This document shows, one piece after another, positions 46,475-58,191 of a DNA stretch of 64,000 bases. The first letter of the stretch is position 1, and every line of letters starts with the position of its first letter. The stretch comes from Sphagnum compactum (Eukaryota > Bryophyta > Sphagnopsida > Sphagnales), in the NCBI GenBank assembly GCA_965153455.1, contig OZ234504.1, forward strand, positions 8,432,001 to 8,496,000, given 5' to 3'. The notes under the pieces are model-generated. The model saw only the letters and a program-made list of their open reading frames with translations. It was not told where the DNA came from and did no database searches. Position numbers and translations under genes: made by a program.

Positions 46475-46816
46475 CCTTTTTTGAATAAAAAAGATTTTTT
46501 GAATTTGCAAGGATGTGGTGGGGCAAGACTTGGTAGCTTTGGATGTGAACATGGCATGACCAATCGACAAGTAGAAAGATTTGAAGACCTTTTTTGAATA
46601 AAAAAGATTTTTTGAATTTGCAAGGATGTGGTGGGGCAAGACTTGGTAGCTTTGGATCTGAACATGGCATGACCAATCGACGAGTAGAAAAGATTTGAAG
46701 ACCTTTTTTGAATAAAAATGATTTTTTGAATTTGCAAGGATGTGGTGGGGCAAGACTTGGTAGCTTTGGATCTAAACATGGCATGACCAATCAACGAGTA
46801 GAAAGATTTGAAGACA
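46475..46816. repeat. 114-bp tandem repeat, three units, at the unit 1/unit 2 junction
   Basis: Units start CCTTTTTTGAATAAAAAAGA at 46475, 46588 and 46702 and end AGAAAGATTTGAAGA. Each contains GCAAGGATGTGGTGGGGCAA. Two such units occur at the next junction and a single partial one at 40592. Confidence 0.92.
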
Positions 46817-47852
46817 TTGATATGGGATCAGAACCAGCTGAATAAGAAAGCATTCTCCCAGCATATTTGTCACCTTGTAAATGTTACTCTTGACGAGCTT
46901 GTCACATGATTTTTATTCATCGTTTGCACTGGTGCTTGTTGCATCCTTGAATTTTGCTTAATGTTTTTCGACTCATGTGTTGTGGCATTAAACTTGTACC
47001 ACAAGAAAAGGTACTTGACTATGCTTTGCCTACTACATTTTAGAAGGTTTACAACAATTGGGTGACTGGTAGCACACAAGTGTTGGTTGGAACCTTGTCA
47101 CATAGTCATTAGTGATTTGCACATATTAGTGCGTAAGGAGTGCAGGGACAATATTGGGTGTTAGAATTGTTCAAGGGAGAGGAGGGAGTTACAACCCTAG
47201 GGTGCAAAAATGCTAGTAATGCAATTCCAGAGAGGAGGGGTGTGGCAGGAAGGTTGCAGGTTACTCCAGAGGGAGAAAGGAATATTCCTACAAAACAGAG
47301 TGTAATATCTCAAGTGTTGAGGTGGGACATGGTGATTCCATCAATATTATGGGAGCATTGGAGAGAATAGCCTTCGTGTCACATAAACAAGAGAGTATTG
47401 TGCAATTGTTTTGAATCATAATGTTTTTAGAGCAAACAACACATACCACAACAGCCAAGATTGAATACCGTTTACAATTTGACCCCAGTGTGGATGGTGA
47501 AAAGAACTAGAGGCATAACACTGTGTGCACTATCTATGTCGGATCTTGAACTAATTCACAGAATCTAGTTGACATGCTCATATTAAATTTATATCCCATA
47601 TTAGTTAGGGTTTGTACAACTTGTTTCACACCTTTCCATGCCCTCACATTGATTGTGAGCCCAAGGTTAAGGTCATGACAACTTTGTCATTTTGGACAAG
47701 TCGATTTTGACATGTCCATTGTGATTACGATGGCATTTTTTATTAACAGAATATGAATCATTTGATTAGTCATTTTTATTAATCATTTTGACTAACGAAT
47801 TATAGACCATTTGATTGGTCAAATTTTTGCCCATATTTAAATATTTTAAGGT

Positions 47853-48115
47853 AGGTAGGTAGGTCGTAAAAAACAAGTAGGTAAATAGTAGCCTACTTTA
47901 CCTTTCCATGTCCTAAAATATGTTAGGTTAGGTCAAATATGTTAGGGCAAGTTTTTTTTATTTCACATGATGTTTATTTCAACACATCATTACAAGACTA
48001 TGAGGTATAAACGTAGGTAGGTTGTAGGAGGTAGCTGGGTAGGTCATGGGTAGGTGGGTAGATAGGCAGGTATTGCATGTAGGTAAGTGGGTAGGTAGGT
48101 AGTATGTATGTAAAC
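47853..48115. repeat. TAGG repeats in the 3' flank of oxidoreductase copy 2
   Basis: GTAGGTAGGTAGG runs at 47853-47890 and 48015-48112. Equivalent runs occur at 55954-55990 and 56115-56215 in unit 3, and none in unit 1. Confidence 0.85.
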
Positions 48116-48314
48116 ACCGACTTCCATAATGATCAAGCAAGAGGTTCCACCAAAGTGTGTAAAACTCTTCTGGAAAAGCAAAACATCCTAGAAAATTCCA
48201 GCATCAGAATCTCCTGTGAGTTTTGATGAACAAAGCTCCACCTTGAATTTGTGTGCAAATGGTTTTTGCTTGGCGCAGTATGGGTTGGATTCATGCATCA
48301 GAAGATTTGATTTG

Positions 48315-49486
48315 TTAACCAGTAAGAAACACCTTCCCACCTCGAGCAACTTCAGTTGATTTCTTGATTGCAAGTTGGAAGTCAGCAAGATCATAAGTCT
48401 CACCCTCAAGAGGTACAATGATCTTGGCTTCGATGAGCTTCGGAACTTTGTCAAGGTACTCTTCGAATCTCTCAGCAATCGAATGGTGAATAGCCCATCC
48501 GGCTACATGAACACCTCTGAACAAATCTCCCACTCCTAAGGTTGCATCATAGCCTCCCAACACTCCATAGATGAACACTTGACCTCCATCTCTCACACTC
48601 GCAGTGACTTGTTTCGTGAGTGTGCCAGCCACAGCGTCAACAGCTGCGTATGCGAGTTTCCCCCCCGTGATTTCTTTCACTCTTGTTGCTACATCCTCAT
48701 TATCCGTGGAGATAACTTCATCTGCACCTAGTGCCTTCAACTCCTCCTTCTGTTCTGCACGCCGTACAATGTTGATGGTTTTGATGCCCCAATGTTTTGC
48801 AAGCTGTATCAATTGCCGGCCAAGCACGGAGCCCGCTGCTGTTTGCAAGACATACTCACCTTTTGGAACCTTGAGATCGGTCAGAATGCCATACACTGTC
48901 CATGGGTTGACGACAGATTGAGCTGCCGCTTGATCTGAAATTGAGTCTGGTACTGGCCATACAAGCTCCTGTTTCAGAGAAACATATTGCTGCCATGACC
49001 CCCCAACTTTGTTACTCTCGAGAAGGACAAATGGCACCACTCTTAGCCCTTTCGCCAGTGTTGTTACTCCCTCCCCTACCTGCCACAATGCCAGAGCAAC
49101 GATGATACATACGCACACACACACAAACCCTAAAAAGAGCAAGGATACTTCCCAACAAAATTGCATGAAACTGAACAAAAACATGATGCTTGCTTTACTT
49201 CGTGGACAATTCCAAATCCTTCGGAGCCTGGAATGCGCAGCCTGTTGGAACTGATAAAAATCAGATCAGTGGGATTGACGGGGCGTAGAGTAATGCGAAC
49301 AACGACATGACCAGGCTCTGCTTTCGGCACAGGCTTCGTGACCAATGCCAATCCCGCAAAAGGATCCTTGGCATCAAAGTTCTGCCGCTCAACTGCTTTG
49401 TTACTCATCTTGTTGTTTGTGGGTGAACCAAGAAACCTCAAATTCTGTACTGAACAATCCCGCAGGCTGTTGATCACCCAAAGCAA
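48315..49486 (-). CDS. MDR-superfamily oxidoreductase, copy 2
   Basis: The structure is identical to copy 1: exons 49486-49199 and 49079-48315 give 350 residues, or 324 from the second Met (49408). All frames are open and both splice sites are conserved. From residue 130 or so it is nearly identical to copy 3 (WAIHHS here, WALHHS there). It differs from copy 1 near the start of exon 2 (VLLESNKVGGSW here, VGRERHKGEGSW there) and in the C-terminal lobe (DATLGVGDLFRGVHVAGW, FEEYLDKVPKLIEA). The middle of exon 2 is almost the same in all three. The duplicate promoter suggests similar expression. Confidence 0.88.
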
Positions 49487-50252
49487 CGTCCCCTGATAGC
49501 TTCCACCTCAAGAGAATAGAGCTCAAAAAAACTACAGAAGCACCAGAACAGATTTCCTTGGCGAGATCGATTGCACACCAGAATTTCACTCTACGATAAT
49601 ATAAGCGCTCAGGCACTACCACGAGATGCTACAATTCGAGTTGCAACAGCGTACGACTAAATTGGCTGGGTTCTTCGGCTGCTTGGTGAGCGAGGTCTGG
49701 AATCTGAAGCCTACGCGTAAGCTTTAAATACAATAATTGCAACCCTTTTCAGTGAACGATAGTTACTGGTGCACGGAGAGTCCAGATGCAATGAACCAGG
49801 TCGGAAGAATTCTGGAAACATGTGATGCGTCGAACTTGTTATGTTAGCCAAAATCCTCAACTACTCAGTCCACGATGTCCGATGACCATGATGCACAGCT
49901 GCAAAATGGTGCCCATGCCGATAAGCTTCTGGGATCCGACCCACAACCATTTCTGTAGCTTTTTCTTGGAGGCTTTCGACGATAGATATTCATTCCTAAG
50001 GAAAAAGCTGAAGTTGTTTCTGAGCCCGTGGGGATTTTCCCGGGGACGTACCCAGAGATTTACCATGGAAACATCCGTCTAGCGTCTCAGCCAAGTTTGT
50101 TTTCAATAGGGCAAGGGCCTAATTTTAAGGTATAGGGTAAACCCTACATAAACCCTAAACCCTTAGGTAAAAATTTTCCATCGTTTTAGGTTAAGCCATA
50201 GCTATTTATTGAAGTGATCTTCTTGCGTTTTTTTTTTCTTCTTCTTCTTTTG

Positions 50253-50650
50253 GTGTGCATTTCTCACAATAGCTATTGTCGTTTGTTCGTTGCATTGTTT
50301 TCAGTTTGTTGTTCTTACGTTTTTTCTTTTTAGTGCGTACTTTTTGTAGCAGTTGATGTTGGCTTCTCATTGCATTGTTTTCATTTTTCTATTCTTGCGT
50401 TCCTTTTTTTCTCTGCGCACTTCTTGTAGTAGATGTTGCCAACTCCTCATTGCATTATTTCATTTTGGTGTTCTTGCGTTCCTTTTCATTAGTGCGCACT
50501 TCTCACAATGATTGATGTCGACTTTTCTTTGCATTCTTTGCATTTTGCTATTTTTGATTTCTTTCTCTTTAGTGCACACTTCATGCATTTTTTGTTATCA
50601 ACTTTTCATTGCATTCTTTTTGACAATCAACTTCTCTTCTTCAATAGCTA
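50253..50650. repeat. 80-bp tandem repeat, five units (unit 2)
   Basis: Landmarks fall at 50253, 50333, 50413, 50492 and 50572, in register with unit 1. Confidence 0.85.
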
Positions 50651-51219
50651 CACTTCTATTTCAGTGCATTTCAATTTTGCACATTGTTATGAGCATCTCC
50701 TTTCCTTCAACTTGTTATTTTTTAGTTTTTTCATTCATATCTTATTTTATTTCCTTTGTTTTTTATTGTTTGATTGTGCAGGTTTGTTTTTTTTTTTTGT
50801 GCATCTTCGTGATGATTTTTTTTTTGTATTTCTTTTTTGCCATTGGTGTTAGGGCATCATGGCGTTTCCCATATTGCAATTGTTTTTGTATTTTTCATTG
50901 CACCTAATGTTTGCACCTATTTTTGTCTTTTTTTTTTCCCTTAGCTTGGATTTCCACTGCTTTTCCAAGTTTCTTTCGTCAGTTTTAAAATTTTATTATT
51001 GTTTCATGTGTGCAAGAGTTTTTTTTCTATGTTTTTGTTTTGCAAATTTTTTATGCAGGTTCTCCTGCTTTCAATTCTGAATTTCATCTTTCATCTTCAA
51101 ACAATGTAATGTAATTTTCTTCCTTTTCTACTTTTTTCTCCCCGTTTTGTGTCTATTTTATTTTATTTACTATTTTTGTAATGTCTTATTGATGAAGCAT
51201 CTACGAAGAAATTATGTAG

Positions 51220-52900
51220 TGAAGGCTCTATAGGAGAAAATGTTCTTGAAATTTTGAAAAAGTTCCTACCTTGATCTTCTTCTTTATCCAATGAATTCTT
51301 TGACTTACATCCTTATGGTTTATATCCTACTACACCTTTTATTACACCATCTTTGAGTACTAATGTCTTTGATGAATTGTTGTGGTCCACTAATGGAGAT
51401 GACATTTATGTGCAGTGCATTGAACTTCATTCATGTAATGTTACCTTTTCTATTGATAAACCTCCTATTAATTCCATTTAATTACATCTTAATACTAATA
51501 AACTTCCTCTTCAATTAATTGTATTACATCTTGAAGCAACTGATGATTCTTGTGGGCATTTTTTAAACCTTTACATCAGTTTACATTTAGAAGACAAGTT
51601 TGATTTCTTTCCTAATGCCTCCACATTTGCATTTGTTGTTGATCCTTGCAATTAGGTTTTTATTTATGTACCTTCTCCTATGCCTCCTCTCGTACGTAAT
51701 CCAAGTTTCCATTTCAATTTTGATGTTGTTGTTTTTGCATCTTTTCCTTTCATTCAAGTTAATGTGCCATTAGGAATGAAGTTGCTGAGAGGACTAATTA
51801 TGAATTTCCTATTAGGGAGCCAATTTTAAAATCTCAATTTCTTGAAATTAATGATAAGGAGTTGGAAAATGTTGACAAGGGAGGTTGAAAAGTGAGCAAG
51901 CATGTCGAGCTTTGGGCAATGAATGTGTTCAATGAATGGAGACCGTTTCGTGGTTTTGACACAACAAAATTTATTACTAATTTGCTTGAAGATGAAGGTT
52001 TGATCAATGTTGTCATCTTTTGTTTTGTACATTGCAAAAAAAAATGTTAGCCTACATTCTCCAACCAAGTACAATTTTTTACCATTTTTTGAAAGTTTTA
52101 TAATTGGGTTTTTTTTTTCATCATGTGTTTTTCTTTTGTATTAGGTTTAAGGTTTATGTTAAGGTTCTAGGTTTAAAGTTTGTTTTAAGTTTTTCAGTTT
52201 AGGGTTTATGTTTAGGATTTAGTCTATTTTTATATTTTCTAACTTGTTTGTGTTTCTATAGGTTTGAGCTTTTGTTATGTTTCTTGACTTGTTTTTTTTG
52301 CACCATTCAAGCCTTGATATACAGTATTGGAAGACTTATTAAATAATGGCATGAATAACAAGTCACGGAATTAGGTAAAACACTTGCAATTCCCTTTAAC
52401 ATATTCACGGGTGCAAGGTACCATCATGTGAAAGTTGTTGGCAATGAAACAACTTTTTGAGTGTTGACTGCTGGTCTTGGCAAATCAATCAAGAAATCAA
52501 ACATTCTATCTGTTGAAAGAAACAAAGGATGCTGGCACAAGCAACGTGTCAACCTACATCTCCTTGCAATCTGAACTTCAATTTTGGTTAGTTTTACATG
52601 TGAAATCTTTTCATCAAGGGGTGTTCTAAATTCTGTAATGTTGATTTTGGTGAATTTAATTTGATTTCAATGCCTACTACTATTGTTTTAAGGTTTTGTC
52701 AAGTTGTTTCCAAAAATTTGCAGATTGACATCACCTAGTGTTTTGCTAATCGGCTTAGGCCTGTTGTTGACTACCCAATTGCCGATGTTATTGTGACTTT
52801 CAAAGAACTTGTTCATCATTGTCCTACTTTTTGGCATGTTGATAAGCCTAGACCACAATACTATTCTTACAGTCCAAACCTACATGGAAGTTTTCTAATG
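51220..52900 (+). pseudogene. Decayed coding region, ZMYM/Crypton-like signature (unit 2)
   Basis: Broken frames share their order with 61553-62300: a VFDELLWSTxGxxIYVQC segment, an Asp/Phe/Pro-rich segment (DKFDFFPNAS, DPCN, PMPPLV), then KHVELWAMNVFNEWRPFRGF with LLEDEGLI. The next part is frameshifted (LSSFVL...SPTKYN). The better-kept relic reads SSFVLQLAKKDGSLYPPTKY, which resembles the KKDGSxYPPxxLY signature of Crypton-derived ZMYM/QRICH1-type domains. Downstream VVDYPIADVIVTFKELVHHC, then FWHVDKPRPQYYSYSPNLHG also looks coding. Many stops mean it is not a functional gene in this form. The family assignment rests on this one motif. Confidence 0.45.
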
Positions 52901-53424
52901 GTGTTTGATTCACTACTATTGCAATTGGTCAAAACCAATTTTGTCTCATTAATGACAAATTCACTAATGATTTTCTAAAGTTCACAAAATAAAACTAAAA
53001 GTTAGTTCCATTTAGGTTTAGACTGTAAGAATACCCTAGTTAGTTTTATTTGAGATCAAGCCATGCAATGTGTTATTAGTTGAAATTTAGTCAATTGCTA
53101 TGTTATGAAAAAACATTTGCTAAAAAGATTATTGCCTATAGGAAAACAAAGGTTTGTAGTTGCAATTTTTTTTTGAGGTTGTGTTTTTTATTGACAACTA
53201 TTTTTTGTATCTCATTTTGTTAAAAGTTGCATGCAAATGTCAAAATTACCTATAACAATTCCAAAATCCATTACAAATTACTTTGAAGCTAATGTGAAAG
53301 CATCTAAAGAAACAGATTAGGTTTTTTTTTCCAAAACCACTTTAAGGTTTCATGATAATGTTTGTCATATTTGGCTTTAAAGTATTGTAAGTTTTTTTCG
53401 TTCATTGTTAAGGTTTTTTTTTAA

Positions 53425-53919
53425 ATGCAAATTCATTACTATGTTAGAGAACACATAGTTATTGATGGAGTTGGTGATATCAGCTTTGTGACTAGTTTTG
53501 TTGTTGTGAGAATTGATTATCATCTTATGAATGATGGCCTTTCTATTGCTATGTTGATTTCTAGAGTTGTTGGCAATCTTTCTTTTGTCATTGTTTTTAC
53601 AACTTCTACTTCCATGAATACCACGAACAATGTGTTACCTATTGTCGTTTCTATAGATGAACAAAATGTCCTTGTACATGTACCAAATATTAGTGGATCT
53701 GCAATTGATTTTGAAGACACATTTTGGAACATGTTCGAAAAATTGTTGCGCAAGTACGATAGGTTGGATGCCATCTTTCCACAGCCACTGCTTCATACTG
53801 TCAACATTAACACAACATTTGGCCATGTCTTCAACAACCTTCAGAATAACATCACTTACATTATTGATCTAAAATCAATTCCTGCTTTAAAATTAGAAGA
53901 CACTATTGATATTTCTTGA
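53425..53919 (+). CDS. Unknown ORF, unit 2 copy (164 codons)
   Basis: An ATG-initiated open frame matching 45209-45661. It includes NISGSAIDFEDTFWNMFEKL, LRKYDRLDAIFPQPLLHT and NNITYIIDLKSIPALKLEDT. It follows the decayed ZMYM/Crypton-like region on the same strand and may have been its C-terminal part. No known domain is recognised. Confidence 0.3.
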   Translation: MQIHYYVREHIVIDGVGDISFVTSFVVVRIDYHLMNDGLSIAMLISRVVGNLSFVIVFTTSTSMNTTNNVLPIVVSIDEQNVLVHVPNISGSAIDFEDTFWNMFEKLLRKYDRLDAIFPQPLLHTVNINTTFGHVFNNLQNNITYIIDLKSIPALKLEDTIDIS

Positions 53920-54690
53920 TTTTCTAGCTTTCCAATAGCATGAGATTATTTTTTTGTTGTTGGTAGTAAATGGACAATGGTCAAACATGTTATTGACATT
54001 GTTGTTTCAACAATATTCTCCTTACTATAACATAAGCACAATAAAAATTTTAAAGGAAAAATGTGGAGAGGATGACAAAGTGAGAAACATCTTGATTTCA
54101 TGAGGATGCATGTTTGGGATTGGGTATGTTTTTTATTTGGGAGCTTTGTGTTGATTATTGAGTTTCAGTAATTGATTTGCTTTTGAGTTTATGAAATTTT
54201 TAAGCATTTGGAGTTTTAATTTTGTATAGTTTTAAGTTTCTAGAATTTATGTAATTCTGAATTTTTGGAGTTTATGTAGTTTTGAGTGTTTGGAGTTTTT
54301 ATGGTTTTTAGTTTCTGGAGTTTTTAGAATTTTGAGTTTCTAGAGTTTTGATTTCAAAGTTTTTAAAGTTTTTAAAGTTTAAAGTTTTGTTGTTTTGAAG
54401 TTTTGAAATCTAAAATATTTGGAGTTTTATTTTTTGATTTTTGATTTATTTTGTTGAGTTGTGATTAGTGAGTTTGGGAATCTGATTTTTGGAGTTTTTG
54501 AGTTGTGTTTTTTTGTGATCAATGAGTTTGGGGTTTGTGCTTTGGTGTTTTACAAATTGGGATGAGTGAAATATAGATGCCTAAACATTAAAAGTGTTGA
54601 TCCACATAATTCTACCCTAAAAACTTTAGGTCAAGTGTATGTTTATCCAAAACAATGTATCTTTAATTTTTATTTCATTTGTAGATTTTA

Positions 54691-54918
54691 CCTTTTTTGA
54701 ATAAAAAAGATTTTTTGAATTTGCAAGGATGTGGTGGGGCAAGACTTGGTAGCTTTGGATCTGAACATGGCATGACCAATCGACGAGTAGAAAAGATTTG
54801 AAGACCTTTTTTGAATAAAAAAGATTTTCTGAATTTGCAAGGATGTGGTGGGGCAAGACTTGGTAGCTTTGGATCTGAACATGGCATGACCAATCGACGA
54901 GTAGAAAGATTTGAAGAC
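54691..54918. repeat. 114-bp tandem repeat, two units, at the unit 2/unit 3 junction
   Basis: Units start at 54691 and 54805, with the same sequence as the three units at 46475. Confidence 0.92.
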
Positions 54919-56418
54919 ATTGATATGGGATCAGAACCAGCTGAATGAGAAAACATTCTCCCATCATATTTGTCACCTTGTAAATGTTACTCTTGACGAG
55001 CTTGTCACATGATTTTTATTCATCATTTGCACTGGTGCTTGCTGCATCCTTGAATTTTGCTTAATGTTCTTCAACTCATGTGTTGTGGCATTAAACTTGT
55101 ACCACAAGAAAGGGTACTTGACTATGCTTTGCCTACTACATTTTAGAAGGTTTACAACAATTGGGTGACTGGTAGCACACAAGTGTTGGTTGGAACCTTG
55201 TCACATAGTCATTAGTGATTTGCACATATTGGTGCACAAGGAGTGTAGGGACAATATTGGGTGTCAGGATTGTTCAAGGGAGAGGACGGAGCTACAACCC
55301 TAGGGTGCAAAAATGCTAGTAATGTAATTCCAGATAGGAGGGGTGTGGCAGGAAGGTTGTAGGTTACTCCAAAAGGAGAAAGAAATATTCCTACAAAACG
55401 GAGTGTAATATCTCAAGTGTTGAGGTGGGACATGGTGATTCCATCAATATTATGGGAGCATTGGAGAGAATAGCCTTCGTGTCACATAAACAAGAGAGGT
55501 ATTGTGCAATTGTTTTGAATCATAATGTTTTTAGAGCAAACAACACATACCACAACAGCCAAGATTGAATACCGTTTACAATTTGACCCCAGTGTGGATG
55601 GTGAAAAGAACTAGAGGCATAACACTGTGTGCACTATCTATGTCGGATCTTGAACTAATTCACAGAATCTATTTGACATGCTCATATTAAATCTATATCC
55701 CATATTAGTTAGGGTTTGTACAACTTGTCTCACACCTTTGCATGCCCTCACATTGGTTGTGAGCCCAAGGCTAAGGTCATGACAACTTTGTCATTTTGGA
55801 CAAGTTGATTTTGACATGTCCATTGTGACTACGATGGCATTTTTTATTAATAGAATATGGACCATTCGATTAGTCATTTTTATTAATCATTTTGACTAAC
55901 GAATTATAGACCATTTGATTGGTCAAATTTTTGCCCATATTTAAATATTTTGAAGGTAGGTAGGTAGGTCGTAAAAAACAAGTAGGTAAGTAGTAGCCAG
56001 CTTTACCTTTCCCTGTCCTAAAATATGTTAGGTTAGGTCAAATATGTTAGGGCAAGTTTTTTTATTTCACATGATGTTTATTTCAACACATCATTACAAG
56101 ACTATGAGGAATAAAGGTAAGAAGGTTGTAGGAGGTAGGTGGGTAGGTCATGGGTAGGTGGGTAGGTAGGCAGGTATTGCATGTAGGTAAGTGGGTAGGT
56201 AGGTAGTATGTATGTAAACACCGACTTCCATGTTGATCAAGCAAGAGGTTCCACCAAAGTGTGTAAAACTCTTCTGGAAAAGCAAAACATCCTAGAAAAT
56301 TCCAGCATCAGAATCTCCTGTGAGTTTTGATGAACAAAGCTCCACCTTGAATTTGTGTGCAAATGGTTTTTGCTTGGCGCAGTATGGGTTGGATTCATGC
56401 ATCAGAAGATTTGATTTG

Positions 56419-57587
56419 TTAACCAGTAAGAAACACCTTCCCACCTCGAGCAACTTCAGTTGATTTCTTGATTGCAAGTTGGAAGTCAGCAAGATCATAA
56501 GTCTCACCCTCAAGAGGTACAATGATCTTGGCTTCGATGAGCTTCGGAACTTTGTCAAGGTACTCTTCGAATCTCTCAGCAATCGAATGGTGAAGAGCCC
56601 ATCCGGCTACATGAACACCTCTGAACAAATCTCCCACTCCTAAGGTTGCATCATAGCCTCCCAACACTCCATAGATGAACACTTGACCTCCATCTCTCAC
56701 ACTCGCAGTGACTTGTTTCGTGAGTGTGCCAGCCACAGCGTCAACAGCTGCGTATGCGAGTTTCCCCCCCGTGATTTCTTTCACTCTTGTTGCTACATCC
56801 TCATTATCCGTGGAGATAACTTCATCTGCACCTAGTGCCTTCAACTCCTCCTTCTGTTCTGCACGCCGTACAATGTTGATGGTTTTGATGCCCCAATGTT
56901 TTGCAAGCTGTATCAATTGCCGGCCAAGCACGGAGCCCGCTGCTGTTTGCAAGACATACTCACCTTTTGGAACCTTGAGATCGGTCAGAATGCCATACAC
57001 TGTCCATGGGTTGACGACAGATTGAGCTGCCGCTTGATCTGAAATTGAGTCTGGTACTGGCCATACAAGCTCCGGTTTCAGAGAAACATATTGCTGCCAT
57101 GACCCCCCAACTTTGTGACTCTCGAGACCGACAAATGGCAACACTCTTTGCCCTTTCGCCACCGTTGTCACTCCCTCCCCTACCTGCCACACTTCCAGAG
57201 CAACGATGATACATACGCACACACACACAAACTCTAAAAAGAGCAAGGATACTTCCCAACAAAATTGCATGAAACTGAACAAAAACATGATGCTTGCTTT
57301 ACTTCGTGGACAACTCCAAATCCTTCGGAGCCTGGAATGCGCAGGCTGTTTGAACTGATGGAAATCAGATCAGTGGGATTGACGGGGCGTAGAGTAATGC
57401 GAACAACGACATGACCAGGCTCTGCTTTCGGCACAGGCTTCGTGACCAATGCCAATCCCGCAAAAGGATCCTTGGCATCAAAGTTCTGCTGCTCAACTGC
57501 TTTACTCATCTTGTTGTCTGTGGGTGAACCAAGAAACCTCAAATTCTGTACTGAACAATCCCGCAGGCTGTTGATCACCCAAAGCAA
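56419..57587 (-). CDS. MDR-superfamily oxidoreductase, copy 3
   Basis: Exons 57587-57303 and 57183-56419 give 349 residues, or 323 from the second Met (57509, MSKAVEQQN), one codon shorter than the other copies after the Met. Splice sites and all core motifs are intact (GSEGFGVV, AAGSVLGRQLIQLAK, GADEVI, GGKVFLTG). The start of exon 2 is its own mosaic: VAKGQRVLPFVGLESHKVGG combines features of copies 1 and 2. The intron retains the GTGTGTGTGTGCGTATG tract. Function as for copy 1; substrate unknown. Confidence 0.88.
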
Positions 57588-58191
57588 CGTCCCCTGATAG
57601 CTTCCACCTCAAGAGAATAGAGCTCAAAAAAACTACAGAAGCACCAGAACAGATTTCCCTGGCGAGATCGATTCCACACCAGAATTTCACTCTACTATAA
57701 TATAGGCGCTCAGGCACTACCACAAGGTGCTGCAATTCGAGTTGCAACAGCGTAGGACGAAATTGGCTGGGTTCTTCGGCTGCTTCGTGAGCGACGTCTG
57801 GAATTCTGAAGCCTATGCGTAAGCTTTAAGTACAATAATTGCAACCCTTTTCAGTGAACAAGAATTACTGGTGCACGGAGAGTCCAGATACAATGAACAA
57901 GGTCGGAAGAATTCTGGAAACATGTGATGCGTCTAATTTGTTATATTAGCCTAAAACCTCAACTACTCAGTCCATGATGTTCGATGACCAGGATGCACAG
58001 CTGCAAAATGGTGCCCATGCCAATAAGCTTCTGGGATCCACAACCATTTCTGTAGTAGCTTTTTCTTGTAGGCTTTCGACGATAGATATTCATTCCTAAG
58101 GAAAAAGCTGAAGTTGTTTCTGAGCCCATGGGAGCCTTCGTGGGGATTTTCTTGGGAAGGTACCCAGAGATTTACCACGGAAGCATCCGTT

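Larger units (their letters stand above)
40592..46475. repeat. Segmental duplication, unit 1
   Basis: From TTGCAAGGATGTGGTGGGGC to the start of the 114-bp repeat at 46475, the sequence is collinear with 46498-54690 (unit 2). It contains the 3' flank, oxidoreductase gene 1, its promoter, the 80-bp tandem repeat, an unknown ORF and a T-rich block of TTGGAGTTT motifs (about 45945-46330). It lacks about 1.67 kb present in unit 2 (junction near 44676). Confidence 0.85.
46498..54690. repeat. Segmental duplication, unit 2
   Basis: Collinear with unit 1 throughout, including the oxidoreductase gene, the 80-bp array and the unknown ORF. It is longer because of the extra 51220-52890 segment, and it lacks about 97 bp present in unit 1 at 43536-43632. 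It also has an extra 3' flank (47640-48125) with TAGG repeats that unit 3 shares but unit 1 lacks. Confidence 0.85.
54691..58191. repeat. Segmental duplication, unit 3 (truncated)
   Basis: Collinear with unit 2 from the 114-bp repeat through the 3' flank, oxidoreductase copy 3 and its upstream region. Homology stops abruptly at AAGCATCCGT (58191), 25 bp before the CTCAGCCAAGTTTG landmark of the other units. The missing half has a diverged counterpart at 60964-62830. Confidence 0.85.

Noticed and set aside
46410-46794. Repetitive minus-strand protein frames with three identical about 38-residue repeats
   Set aside because: All three frames are open only because they read the 114-bp tandem repeat; the same DNA in unit 1 has a single copy with no extended frame.
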